Of a DNA stretch of 64,000 nt, positions 53,320 to 62,388 are shown piece after piece. The stretch lies in contig JXCB02000053.1 of NCBI GenBank assembly GCA_000828075.3, positions 114,647 through 178,646 of the forward strand. The letters are read 5' to 3'. The DNA comes from Tolypothrix campylonemoides VB511288 (GTDB lineage Bacteria; Cyanobacteriota; Cyanobacteriia; Cyanobacteriales; Nostocaceae). Below the pieces are notes generated by a model. The model saw nothing but the letters and a program-made list of their open reading frames with translations, was not told the origin of the DNA and searched no databases. Every line of letters starts with the position of its first letter. The first letter of the stretch is position 1. The translations under genes and the position numbers were made by a program.

Positions 53320-54918
53320 TCAGTTTGTTTGCGCAATCCCGCCGTTACCGAGAATTTGAGTTTTAGTCCCAGGATAGTAGAACTGAAGAATTTTTGGACT
53401 TGACCAGCCGAGTTTAGCTAAATTTTGAGCACCCACTTGACTCAAGCCAACTCCATGTCCTAAACCACCACCAACAAAGGCGTATCCCCAAAGTTCTGAT
53501 TTGCCTTTATTTATTGGTTGTAGGTAAAACAGAGTGCTGACAGGAGCCATAAAGGCACTGCGAACTTCGTCTTTATGTAAAGAAAATGTGCCAATATCTG
53601 TTTTGACATCGAGTTTGAGAATCCGACCGCTCTTGCTTCGCTCTACTACCTTCATTTCTCGGATAGTTTTGAACTTCGCATAGGGGCTGTTTTTCACCTT
53701 GAGAAATTTTTGTAAACCCTTGGTAATCTCTTTCAAGCTCGTTTCCCGACGCCAACGGAACAAGTCCATCTGACTTTCATTAAATCCTTGTTTGAGACTG
53801 ATAAACCGTTGAAATTGGTTTTCATCCGCTAAATTCTGCCCAGACAAGTTCCATGTATCATGGCTTGGAGCATCTACTATCGGTTGGAGATAGGGACGGT
53901 CATCACCATTCCAGACATCGCTAAAGGAAGCGGTGACGCCACCAGTTGTGGAAGAATACAAAGCATCCACTAGCTGGTTTTTATAAGTGAGAACCATACC
54001 CCGTGTTGTGGCGATCGCCCGATCTGTGTTCGGTGTCACTCCACTCAACCCATAATAAACTTGACAGTGAGTATCAGCGCACAATTGATACCCATCTATA
54101 GCAAATCTATGTAAATTCCGTAAAGCATAAGTCCGGGCGAGAACCGCTTGTGCTTCCATTGCTGGCATTGGTGCTGTCGCGCCAATTTCATACGGCACCA
54201 CTCCACGCAAGTATGTTTCTAAAAACACTTCATTAACGAGAGTATAGTCACCATAGGCATTTGGCTGCAACTTCATGCGTCCAGCGTAAAGACGTGCTTT
54301 CTCGGGTTTTTTACTTTCATTGACCCGAATCAAATCTTTGTCGCTACTAATTTCCAAATTATCTGGGCTGAAGCGTTTGCCATTCACTTGCCAAGTGACT
54401 CGTGGTACGTTTTGTAAAACTTGGGTATCGACAAAAGCAGTCTTTTGACCAGCAGCTTGCACGCTTTGCAACAGCAAACGTCTGAGTAAAGGAGTGTTGT
54501 AAACTTCCCGTTTTCCCCAAACTTGCCAGCGTTCTGGTTGGGCTATTTCCACTTCTATTCCGCGATCGCGCCACTTTTGGGCGCTATCTTCAGCGGTTTC
54601 ATACGTACGGAATGTTCCCAACACGACCCTTTCCTTGACGACTGCTGCTTTTAAAGGTTGCATCAAGACTTCTAGTTTGACAGGCTTGGTCGTGACTAAA
54701 GTTTGTCGGCTACTCCCATCTTGAAATTTCAATCTCAAGCGATCGCCTTTAGTAGGTTCCAATTGCAGCGCTTCTGTAGGCTGATCTCCAAATCGCTGCA
54801 CAATACCAATGCTGATTTCCACATCCTTTGTTCTACTTGCAGGACCCGACGCCCCAGTTAGACCTAACAAACAAAACGTGGTAAGTACCGTGTAAGAAAT
54901 ACGCCAAATGATTTTCAT
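53320..54918 (-). CDS. SpoIID/LytB-domain protein with SPOR-like region
   Basis: The 532-residue product has a signal peptide (TVLTTFCLLGLTGASG), an N-terminal region with LGTFRTYETAEDSAQKWRDR (SPOR-like), and a SpoIID domain: VPYEIGATAPMPAMEAQAVL, then ARTYALRN, TDRAIATTRGMVLTY and DALYSSTTGGVTASFSDVW. A late motif GGGLGHGVGLSQVGAQNLA is typical of the family. It probably acts on cell-wall glycan as a lytic transglycosylase-type amidase enhancer; in cyanobacteria its role is not fixed. Confidence 0.92.
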   Translation of the reverse strand: MKIIWRISYTVLTTFCLLGLTGASGPASRTKDVEISIGIVQRFGDQPTEALQLEPTKGDRLRLKFQDGSSRQTLVTTKPVKLEVLMQPLKAAVVKERVVLGTFRTYETAEDSAQKWRDRGIEVEIAQPERWQVWGKREVYNTPLLRRLLLQSVQAAGQKTAFVDTQVLQNVPRVTWQVNGKRFSPDNLEISSDKDLIRVNESKKPEKARLYAGRMKLQPNAYGDYTLVNEVFLETYLRGVVPYEIGATAPMPAMEAQAVLARTYALRNLHRFAIDGYQLCADTHCQVYYGLSGVTPNTDRAIATTRGMVLTYKNQLVDALYSSTTGGVTASFSDVWNGDDRPYLQPIVDAPSHDTWNLSGQNLADENQFQRFISLKQGFNESQMDLFRWRRETSLKEITKGLQKFLKVKNSPYAKFKTIREMKVVERSKSGRILKLDVKTDIGTFSLHKDEVRSAFMAPVSTLFYLQPINKGKSELWGYAFVGGGLGHGVGLSQVGAQNLAKLGWSSPKILQFYYPGTKTQILGNGGIAQTN

Positions 54919-55248
54919 GGAATCTTTGTTTTGCCGCCACAGCTGTCTAGGGGTAGATGATCGCCAAAATCATTATTAGGTAAGAAGGATAATGTCAGAC
55001 ATACTTGGTTGCAAGCCCCTAAAACGGAAAAAATCCGTCCAGAAAAATTCAAGCGAAGCATCCTGATTCTAAGACCCCCCTTTCATCTTTAGGGTTCCTT
55101 TTTCGCATTCTGACATTCCTATGTAGTGTAGTAGTTTTTGGCACAAGTTATTTGCAAAAAACTAATACCTGTTTCACAATCAAAATAAGTTGCAACTTGA
55201 AGTCATAACGACTATGATTTATAAAGAGCGACAAAACACAACTCATTT
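54919..55248. other. Intergenic region before the sulfiredoxin gene
   Basis: 330 bases, no gene. The right end is AT-rich and should hold the srx promoter; no repeat family is obvious. Confidence 0.5.
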
Positions 55249-55509
55249 ATGGTTATTCAAGAAATTCCTTTAAATCAGATACGGCGACCTTTGCCACGCC
55301 AAAACGACCCAGAAAAGGTAAAAGCGTTAATGGAATCGATTGCTGCCATTGGGCAGAAAGAACCAATCGATGTTTTAGAAGTCGATGGACAGTACTACGG
55401 ATTTTCTGGATGCCATCGCTACGAAGCTTGCCAGCGTTTGGGCAAAGAAACCATCATAGCTAGAGTCCGCAAAGCACCTAAAAGCGTTTTGAAGATGCAT
55501 CTGGCATAA
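55249..55509 (+). CDS. srx: Sulfiredoxin
   Basis: The 86-residue product has the ParB-like sulfiredoxin fold: IQEIPLNQIRRPLPRQND and GQYYGFSGCHRYEACQRL with the catalytic Cys in FSGCHR. It reduces hyperoxidised 2-Cys peroxiredoxin using ATP. The length is short but complete. A dps gene follows 65 bases later on the same strand, so this looks like an oxidative-stress unit. Confidence 0.9.
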   Translation: MVIQEIPLNQIRRPLPRQNDPEKVKALMESIAAIGQKEPIDVLEVDGQYYGFSGCHRYEACQRLGKETIIARVRKAPKSVLKMHLA

Positions 55510-55574
55510 GCTTGTCTTTTGTGTTTGGTACTCTCTTTTGTACGACAATTCAATAAATTAATTTGGAGAAAATT

Positions 55575-56060
55575 ATGCCAAGTCAAACATTCCCAGTAAA
55601 CATTGGTATTGACGAAGCAAGCAGGGCTAAAATTGCCGAAGGTTTGTCTCGCCTGCTGGCTGATACTTATACGCTGTACCTGAAAACTCATAACTTTCAT
55701 TGGAATGTCACAGGACCGATGTTCCAAACTCTACATCTGTTATTTGAGACCCAGTATACAGAGTTAGCGGGTGCAGTTGATTTGATTGCCGAACGGATCA
55801 GAGCATTAGGCTATCCTGCACCCGGTACTTACAGCGAGTTTGCCCAACTCAGTTCGATTTCAGAAAGTCCTGGTGTCCCCAAAGCTACAGAAATGATCCG
55901 CCTGCTTGTCGAAGGACAAGAAGCCGTTGTGAGAACTGCGCGGTCTATCTTCCCCGTTGTGGATGAAGTTAATGACGAACCTACTGCCGATTTATTGACT
56001 CAGCGGATGCAGGTACACGAAAAGAATGCTTGGATGCTGAGAAGTTTACTGGAAGAATAA
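55575..56060 (+). CDS. dps: Dps-family ferritin-like protein
   Basis: The 161-residue product from ATG 55575 (GGAG site at 55565-55568) has [20 protein letters not shown], the Dps ferroxidase His pair, then [20 protein letters not shown] with Asp and Glu ligands. It stores iron and protects DNA from peroxide. A TTG at 55563 would add four residues and is not needed. Confidence 0.92.
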   Translation: MPSQTFPVNIGIDEASRAKIAEGLSRLLADTYTLYLKTHNFHWNVTGPMFQTLHLLFETQYTELAGAVDLIAERIRALGYPAPGTYSEFAQLSSISESPGVPKATEMIRLLVEGQEAVVRTARSIFPVVDEVNDEPTADLLTQRMQVHEKNAWMLRSLLEE

Positions 56061-56132
56061 AGATATGGGGAATGGGGAACGGCAAAAACAACCAATTCCC
56101 CATTGCCAATTTCCAATTCCTCGTGTGCTGTC

Positions 56133-56798
56133 ATGTCCGACACCGATTTCACTCAAAAGTTGCATGATTTGATGCAACGGGTGGGTATTTCTAGTTTTAA
56201 AGCGTTGAGTCGCACTGCTGATGTTTCAGAACGTCAAATTTTGCGGTTGCGACGGTTCGGAGTTGCGCAAATGCGCGTGGATGTCCTACTTAAGTTGTCG
56301 CAAGCGCTGAAACTTAGCTTAAATGAATTAGTTACAACTTTTTCTCAAGTAGAGTTGGTGATAGATAAAGATACACCAACCCAAGAATTGTTACATTATG
56401 TAGACCAATTAAAAAAAGAATACGAGCGATCGCAACAGCAAATACAACAGCAACGACAAGTATTACAGCAAGAGTTCCAGCAGTCTAGTTTGCAACTGCT
56501 GGAATCTTTGTTAGTGCAATTTCCCACAGCCGCACATAAAGCACGAGAAAATCCCCAGTTACCAGCGGTAAACATCGTTCCGTTGGTGCACAAACCCTTA
56601 GAAAAACTTCTCCAGCAGTGGGGGGTGGAAGCCATAGCACCTGTGGGAGCAGAAATACCGTATAACCCACAACTCCACCAGCTTCTCGAAGGGAATTCAC
56701 AAGTTGGTGAAATTGTCAAGGTGCGTTACACTGGTTACCTTCAAGGTGACAAGTTGCTATATCGAGCTAAGGTCAGCCCCGTTTCACCAAAAGTGTAG
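56133..56798 (+). CDS. HTH protein with GrpE-like C-terminal domain
   Basis: The 221-residue product from the ATG at 56133 has an Xre-like helix-turn-helix (SSFKALSRTADVSERQILRL), a long Gln-rich coiled coil (about residues 85-130), and a C-terminal domain with LEKLLQQWGVEAIAPVGAEI, YNPQLHQLLEG and VRYTGYLQGDKLLYRAKVS. This arrangement resembles a cyanobacterial GrpE-like family. Canonical GrpE lacks the HTH, so it may be a regulator. Confidence 0.8.
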   Translation: MSDTDFTQKLHDLMQRVGISSFKALSRTADVSERQILRLRRFGVAQMRVDVLLKLSQALKLSLNELVTTFSQVELVIDKDTPTQELLHYVDQLKKEYERSQQQIQQQRQVLQQEFQQSSLQLLESLLVQFPTAAHKARENPQLPAVNIVPLVHKPLEKLLQQWGVEAIAPVGAEIPYNPQLHQLLEGNSQVGEIVKVRYTGYLQGDKLLYRAKVSPVSPKV

Positions 56799-56980
56799 GC
56801 AAAGAATAGCAGAAACAGGCACTCACGTTTGAAAAATTACAAACAAATAGTTCTCGGTAAATCCCAATTTATTATTCAGAAGTTTTACATAGTTATGTGG
56901 TACCCGTTTTTTAAATGAATTACTATTGGTATAGACTAATAATGCCAAGAAAAATTTATACTAATTAGTATTCCTACGTT

Positions 56981-57316
56981 ATGATAGACCAAGTAAAAGT
57001 TATTCAACTAACTGGAATGTTAGGTACTACTGAATCGCAAGAGTTTCGAGAAAAAATTAATGAAATTATACAAAAAGAAAGTAGCACCAAAATAGTATTA
57101 GTTGATTTTAAAGATGTGACTTTTATGGACAGTTCTGGCTTGGGTGCTTTGGTGTTAGCTTTCAAAGCTCTACAGGCTGTAAATAAGAATTTGGTGCTTT
57201 GCTCGATTAATGAACAAGTGAGAATATTGTGTGAATTGACCGGTATGGATAAGATATTTGAAATATTTCCTAATCAAGAGGAATTTAACAAAGTTGCCAT
57301 ATCTAAAATAAATTAA
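56981..57316 (+). CDS. STAS-domain anti-sigma factor antagonist
   Basis: The 111-residue product has the STAS fold with VTFMDSSGLGALVLAF carrying the phosphorylatable Ser of the DSSGLG motif. It is expected to bind or release an anti-sigma kinase depending on phosphorylation. The convergent gene at 57313-58455 encodes a PP2C-type phosphatase that could dephosphorylate it. Their ends overlap by four bases. Confidence 0.93.
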   Translation: MIDQVKVIQLTGMLGTTESQEFREKINEIIQKESSTKIVLVDFKDVTFMDSSGLGALVLAFKALQAVNKNLVLCSINEQVRILCELTGMDKIFEIFPNQEEFNKVAISKIN

Positions 57317-58455
57317 TCAAATTTTATCTTGATGATAGATAAATCATCATCAAAAGCTTCTTTTGAGTTTAAAGAGATGATGTTATTTAATATGTGGTCA
57401 AGTTTACCCTCAAATTGTCGCTGTGAGGTCACAAGCATCTGGATGAAACCTTCTAACGTCCAAAGAGTGCCATCTGATTGCGTGATTTCGTAAGCACCAT
57501 CACTGAAAATATAAAGAGAACTCGATTCTTCAATATTGCAAAACTCATCTACATATTTTACCTGTGGGAACATACCCACAGGCACACCCGGAGTTCTCAA
57601 TTTTTTGACTTTAGTGGAGGTTGGATTTGCAGATATTAAGACTGCTGGCGGATGACCGGCACTTGCGTAAATTAATTGGCGTTTAATTCGGTTATAAACT
57701 CCATACCAAATAGTAAAGTATTTATCATTTTGATAATTCATTTGAAAAGTATTATTTAACGCTTGCAGGACATCACTAGGTTGATAATAATTCAAACCTT
57801 TAAGAGCACGCGATCGCAGTAAATTTAGCACAGAAATCGAAGGGAGAGTTGCTCTCAGCCCATGTCCAGCAGTATCTAACAGGTATACTGCTAAATAATC
57901 AGGATCAAGCCAATAGTAATCAAAACAATCACCTCCGAGTTGACGTGAAGGAATGAACTGGAAATTGATACCCACAGGATGCGTCATAGGGAGTGGTAGA
58001 AGCGATCGCACATATTCTGCTGCTTCTGCCAATTCTGCTTCTAAAATTTGCTTTTGGGTTTGTAAATCCCTACTAAGTTGGTGCAGACGCAATCCTGCTC
58101 TTACTCTTGCTTGCAATTCATTGTGTTCAATCGGTTTAGTGATAAAGTCATCAGCACCCGCATCTAATCCCTTAACGCGATCGGCGACTGAATCTAAAGA
58201 TGTTAATAAAATAAAGAACGTAGTAGATAACTGCGGATCTGCCTTGATTCGTTGGCAAACTTCCAGTCCATTTAACCCTGGCATAATCCAATCACAAATA
58301 ATCAGCGCCGGACAGGAAGCAATTGCCTTGACAATTCCTTCCTCACCATTGCTAGCAACCACGACTTTATAACCCTGTCTTTCCAGCATCCTCGTCAGAA
58401 GTATCTGTACTGCCAGGTCATCATCAATTATTAAGATTTGATACAAATTAGTCAT
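57313..58455 (-). CDS. Response regulator with PP2C (RsbU/SpoIIE-type) phosphatase
   Basis: The 380-residue product has a receiver domain (LIIDDDLAVQILLTRMLE; phosphoacceptor Asp in IICDWIMPG; LTSLDSVADRVKGLDAGADD), a coiled linker (residues 130-150), and a PP2C domain: IPSRQLGGDCFDYYWLD, LLDTAGHGLRATLPSI, YASAGHPPAVL and YIFSDGAYE with metal-binding Asp residues. It would dephosphorylate a STAS protein when its receiver is phosphorylated, and the neighbour fits as the target. Confidence 0.94.
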   Translation of the reverse strand: MTNLYQILIIDDDLAVQILLTRMLERQGYKVVVASNGEEGIVKAIASCPALIICDWIMPGLNGLEVCQRIKADPQLSTTFFILLTSLDSVADRVKGLDAGADDFITKPIEHNELQARVRAGLRLHQLSRDLQTQKQILEAELAEAAEYVRSLLPLPMTHPVGINFQFIPSRQLGGDCFDYYWLDPDYLAVYLLDTAGHGLRATLPSISVLNLLRSRALKGLNYYQPSDVLQALNNTFQMNYQNDKYFTIWYGVYNRIKRQLIYASAGHPPAVLISANPTSTKVKKLRTPGVPVGMFPQVKYVDEFCNIEESSSLYIFSDGAYEITQSDGTLWTLEGFIQMLVTSQRQFEGKLDHILNNIISLNSKEAFDDDLSIIKIKFD

Positions 58456-58538
58456 TAGTCATTAAGTCACGAGTCATTAGTCAGTTATAAGTCATAAGTA
58501 ATTCAAGGCTTTTGACTTTTGACTATCTGTGTAGATCA

Positions 58539-59306
58539 TTATGGAGGGGAAAGAGGATTTAGCCACAAGAGGATCGTGCGTTGGAGCTGATTGAGGTCAC
58601 GGTATACTTCTTGCTTGAACCACTGTCCGAAGGCGTCAAACGGCGTGAACGATTCTCCCGTCTGCCATTTAATATCTTGCCCTAAGGGTGTGGTATGAGT
58701 CCCGGTGAGTGTCTGTACCGTCACCATTTCTGGAAACCGTTGTTTCAAGAGTTCAGTTAAAGTTTTTGATTGATCAAGCGTGTCGTTAGTAAATTTTATC
58801 AACAAGTTGCGGCGAACATTATAGCGCTCTTGCACGAGTTTATTGGTTTCTAACGGTGAGGGGGTAAACTCGACAGCGGCGGCTAAGTTGAACTGTTCGA
58901 TTAAGGGAATGGCTTCGCGTGCGGCGTAGTTGTTATAGGATATGAGGATATTGCCAGCGCGTTCTACAGGAAGAAGGCTACCAATAAGTAAGTGGAGTTT
59001 ACACCCCATACTGTGTCCGATTCCGTAGATGGGAAGGTAGCGCTTGCGTAGCGCCGAAGTATCGTGTAAGCGTTCTACAGCGCGTTCAAAGTTTAAGAGT
59101 ACAGATTTGGCGATCGCACTATGATCCAAAGTGTTCACAAACGGCGTCGCGATCACAGCATAGCCTTTGCTTGCCAGCTGTTCTAATAAGTGGCGGTAAG
59201 TCAGATGAGGTGCAGTAGCGACGAATGCGCCGCCCAGGAAGTGAATGATTGCAACAGGATTTCGCGGAACGAGTACCCAGTTGCCAGATATTTCTTGCCA
59301 GTCCAT
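58539..59306 (-). CDS. DUF1350 alpha/beta hydrolase-like protein
   Basis: The 255-residue product has IIHFLGGAFVATAPHLTYRH near the start and YGIGHSMGCKLHLLIGSLL with a Ser in the nucleophile position, matching the DUF1350 family found in cyanobacteria and plastids. VQTLTGTHTTPLGQDI may carry the His. The function is unknown. Confidence 0.9.
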   Translation of the reverse strand: MDWQEISGNWVLVPRNPVAIIHFLGGAFVATAPHLTYRHLLEQLASKGYAVIATPFVNTLDHSAIAKSVLLNFERAVERLHDTSALRKRYLPIYGIGHSMGCKLHLLIGSLLPVERAGNILISYNNYAAREAIPLIEQFNLAAAVEFTPSPLETNKLVQERYNVRRNLLIKFTNDTLDQSKTLTELLKQRFPEMVTVQTLTGTHTTPLGQDIKWQTGESFTPFDAFGQWFKQEVYRDLNQLQRTILLWLNPLSPP

Positions 59307-59610
59307 CTCAACAAGGTAAAGGGTGAGAGATTAAAGCTGAGTATTTAATACTTTTTAATATTAAGCCTTGTTGAGTATTGTTGTGGGGTGGGTATCCGTC
59401 AATAACTAGGGGTGTAAGTGTGTAACGCTTGCCTCGTTCCCAGCCTGAGGCTGGGAATGCAGCCTTAGAAAGCGATCGCCTGCTTAAGAGCGTTACTAGC
59501 CGCTTCAATTGCCTTTCTAGGTGGAACCACCGCGCCCGAGATTTTAGAAGGGTTTCACCTTAAGTTGACACGTATGGCATCCTACCCGCCCAAATTGTGC
59601 AAATACGAGA
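59307..59610. repeat. Intergenic region with dispersed hairpin
   Basis: Contains the hairpin 59437-59457 (TTCCCAGCCT / AGGCTGGGAA, 1-base loop), the same family as 15857-15877. The rest includes a CGATCGC site at 59474 and nothing coding; a 66-codon ORF is repeat-derived. Confidence 0.65.
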
Positions 59611-60402
59611 TTATGCTCCCATTCCAGAATATCTCTTCAATCCCCGCCGCCACAGCAAACGATTTAAACCCAAAAACACCAAAATCCAACCCACCATTGA
59701 CAAAAATCCCCGTCCTAAATCCACGGGTAAGCCAACCAAAATACTTGCAGGGAAATCAATCATATAAGGAAACGGTGTACAAAGGACTACCGCCCGCACG
59801 CTTGGAGGAAAAACCTCCAGAGGTGCAATCATCCCAGACAAAAATAAATAAAACAAAAACCAAAAATTTTCGACAGCACTCGCCCGTTCCGTCCAAAAGG
59901 CAAGCATTGCAAATGAGTATTGCATAATAAAACGCAAAGCAAAAGCGAGCATCGCCGCCAACATAAATAGCAAAAAATTTGCTATATTTGGCAACCAAAA
60001 AGCTTGGGGATACAGGAGAAAAAATATCACCACCAGTAACAATGTAAAAGGTAAACGGGCTGCTCTTTCAGAAATATGAGACGCAATATGATGCCATACT
60101 GGATCAATAGGTTGTAGCAAGCGAGGAGAAAGTTTTCCTTCTACTATTTCCCTTTCAAACTCCCAAACAACCCAAACAACTGTGATTTGTCTAAGGAGAA
60201 AAACAGCAAGAAAGTAACGGGCAAAATCCACAGGTGACAGACCGAACCGCCCTCCTTGCGCCGCCTGTATCCACACTCCCATGAGAATAATTGGCAGAGA
60301 ATTTGCCAGCACCCATAAAATAAGTTCCGCCCGATACTCAACCATATACGCGTAGTACACTGACAGGAATGTCAGCGCTTTCTTGAAAATTCGCTTCATC
60401 AT
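59611..60402 (-). CDS. ABC-2 type transporter permease
   Basis: The 263-residue product has six hydrophobic segments (for example LILWVLANSLPIILMGVWI and FTLLLVVIFFLLYPQAFWL, and NFLLFMLAAMLAFALRFIM) and no ATPase motif. It fits the DUF990-like ABC-2 permeases. It forms the membrane part of an exporter with the ATPase encoded 132 bases upstream on the same strand. The substrate is unknown. Confidence 0.9.
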   Translation of the reverse strand: MMKRIFKKALTFLSVYYAYMVEYRAELILWVLANSLPIILMGVWIQAAQGGRFGLSPVDFARYFLAVFLLRQITVVWVVWEFEREIVEGKLSPRLLQPIDPVWHHIASHISERAARLPFTLLLVVIFFLLYPQAFWLPNIANFLLFMLAAMLAFALRFIMQYSFAMLAFWTERASAVENFWFLFYLFLSGMIAPLEVFPPSVRAVVLCTPFPYMIDFPASILVGLPVDLGRGFLSMVGWILVFLGLNRLLWRRGLKRYSGMGA

Positions 60403-60534
60403 AAAGATTTAGTCATTAGTTATGAGTTATGGAGCTTGTGGTTCAGATGAAGTACAGATAAATCTCGTGTCCATCTGTGTCCATCTGTGGTTCTTATTTC
60501 TTGATCTATTGCACTCAACTAAGAACCACTATAT

Positions 60535-61566
60535 TTAAACGTTGACCACTCCTGCTTGGAAAACTCGCCCAATCACTTCTTCAACTGGCGGTTCTGTGAC
60601 TGTCAAATCAACGACATCCAAATCTGCTAAAATCCGCGCCACGGTACGGGTCAGTTCCTCTTGCTGCACCATATAACAAACTGATCGCCCTTCCATCTGT
60701 CGCACATCACCATATAACATCAGTTTTTCTTTAGGTACAGGATTAATTAACTCCAGATGGACTTCTCGGTAAGGCGCAAAACGTTCCAGCAGTCCATCCA
60801 AGCTACCGTCATACATCAACTGTCCTTGGTGAATGAGCAGAACCCGCTGACATAAAGCTGTAATGTCAGCCATGTAATGGCTTGTCAATAATACTGTCGC
60901 TTGATATCGCTGATTGTACTCGCGCAAGAAATCACGTACTCCCACTTGAGCATTTACATCCAATCCGAGTGTTGGTTCATCCAAAAATAGTACCTGCGGA
61001 CGATGCAAAAGTGCTGCTAAGAGTTCTGCCTTCATCCGTTCACCTAAAGACAGTTTCCGCACGGCTTGAGTCAATTTACCTTCCAGCGACAGCATCTCGG
61101 TTAATTCTCCTACCCGTTGACGGAACTCTTTATCAGAGATATTATAGACAGCACCGTTAATTTTAAGAGAATCAAGTGCTGGTAAGTCCCAAAGCAGTTG
61201 CTGTTTTTGCCCCATTACCAAGGTAATTTTTTGCAGAAATGATTCTTGGCGACGAAATGGAACGTTTCCAGCAACTCTGACTTGACCGCTAGAAGGATGA
61301 ATCAGCCCCGTGAGCATTTTCAGCGTCGTGGTTTTACCAGCACCATTTGGTCCTAAAAACCCCACCACTTCACCAGGGGCAATTTCAAAGGAAACATCTT
61401 GAACTGCTTTGATTTCTCGGTAGGTGCGGCGGAAAAAGTGGGTGATTGTCCCTACAATGCCTGGTTCTTTAACGGCGACAGGATAAACTTTGCTCAGGTT
61501 TTGAACGGATATTATACTATAATCATTTGCAGTAGAAACATTGTGTACTGGCGATTCTGGTGACAT
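60535..61566 (-). CDS. ABC transporter ATP-binding protein
   Basis: The 343-residue product has Walker A FLGPNGAGKTTTLKMLTG, signature VRKLSLGERMKAELLAALLH, Walker B VLFLDEPTLGLDVNAQ and the switch His in LLTSHYMADITALC. The Q-loop QKQQLLWDLPALD is typical of ABC-2 exporters. The following permease gene is its likely partner. A long N-terminus with FFRRTYREIKAVQDV resembles exporters of the same family. Confidence 0.93.
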   Translation of the reverse strand: MSPESPVHNVSTANDYSIISVQNLSKVYPVAVKEPGIVGTITHFFRRTYREIKAVQDVSFEIAPGEVVGFLGPNGAGKTTTLKMLTGLIHPSSGQVRVAGNVPFRRQESFLQKITLVMGQKQQLLWDLPALDSLKINGAVYNISDKEFRQRVGELTEMLSLEGKLTQAVRKLSLGERMKAELLAALLHRPQVLFLDEPTLGLDVNAQVGVRDFLREYNQRYQATVLLTSHYMADITALCQRVLLIHQGQLMYDGSLDGLLERFAPYREVHLELINPVPKEKLMLYGDVRQMEGRSVCYMVQQEELTRTVARILADLDVVDLTVTEPPVEEVIGRVFQAGVVNV

Positions 61567-61700
61567 AACAGACGGTAATAAATTGGATTTAGCAACAAAG
61601 TTTGCTTAAAAAAGTTCCATATCTTATTGTCTTTCAATTTGTATAAGCAATACAAATTTGTTTTTATTTTATACTTTCGCACTCAGTCAGGCTCAAAGGT

Positions 61701-62326
61701 TTAAGCACTTGTTAACTGAGTCAAGTGCTTAAAGATGCGAAGTAGGTCGTATAAATCATTTCCGGGATTACGCATCAAGAACCCCTTGGATAAAGCATAA
61801 CAGAGTGGATTTGCTTTAACTAACTTAACGAAAATAAACTCACTACCAGTGACAATCATACCGAAACAAATTTTGTCTGAGTGAGGACTAACCAACATAT
61901 AAGCAAGAATTTGTGCTAGTCCTTGTTCAATTGAGAAGGATGCTTTTTTCGACTCAATAATCATTAGCCAAAATTGGTATTTCAAAACTAATGTATCAAT
62001 TCTGCCTTGATAATGACATCATCAGGCACAGCAATATCTATAGATTATTCTGATTTTACGTAAAAAGGAGTTAAGTAAAAATCTCCAATAAAAAGTATAG
62101 GATCTACAATTGCCATTCGGACGACATCTTCTAGCAAGGGTGGATAGTTAATTAGATTGAAATAAGCTGGTTTTACCTTGTCTAAAAGTTATTTCTCTAA
62201 ATCTGTAGTTTCAGGCAAATTATCTTGCCATTTCCAGAAAAATTGGTCATCTAAAACTAATTCAAGACCAAAGTTGTCGATTAAAAAGCGTAATTTTATA
62301 TCTTTTGCTTGTATTGTTTGCACCAT
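61701..62326 (-). pseudogene. Decayed restriction-type (HsdR N-terminal-like) gene
   Basis: From the ATG at 62326 the frame reads MVQTIQAKDIKLRFLIDNFG to LPETTDLEK and meets TAA at about 62189. The frame then continues (LLDKVKPAYFNLINYPPLLE, to FYVKSE) and meets a second TAA near 62054. A frameshift at about 62020 is needed to join the last open part (KYQFWLMIIESKKASFSIEQ), which ends at 61701. Together they resemble the short cyanobacterial type I restriction R-subunit-like proteins. Two stops plus a frameshift mean it is not functional. Confidence 0.75.
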
Positions 62327-62388
62327 AAAACTTTAGTATAGTGATTTAGTAAGTAATAATGTAAACACTAAAAAAGTTCGCAAGTGCA

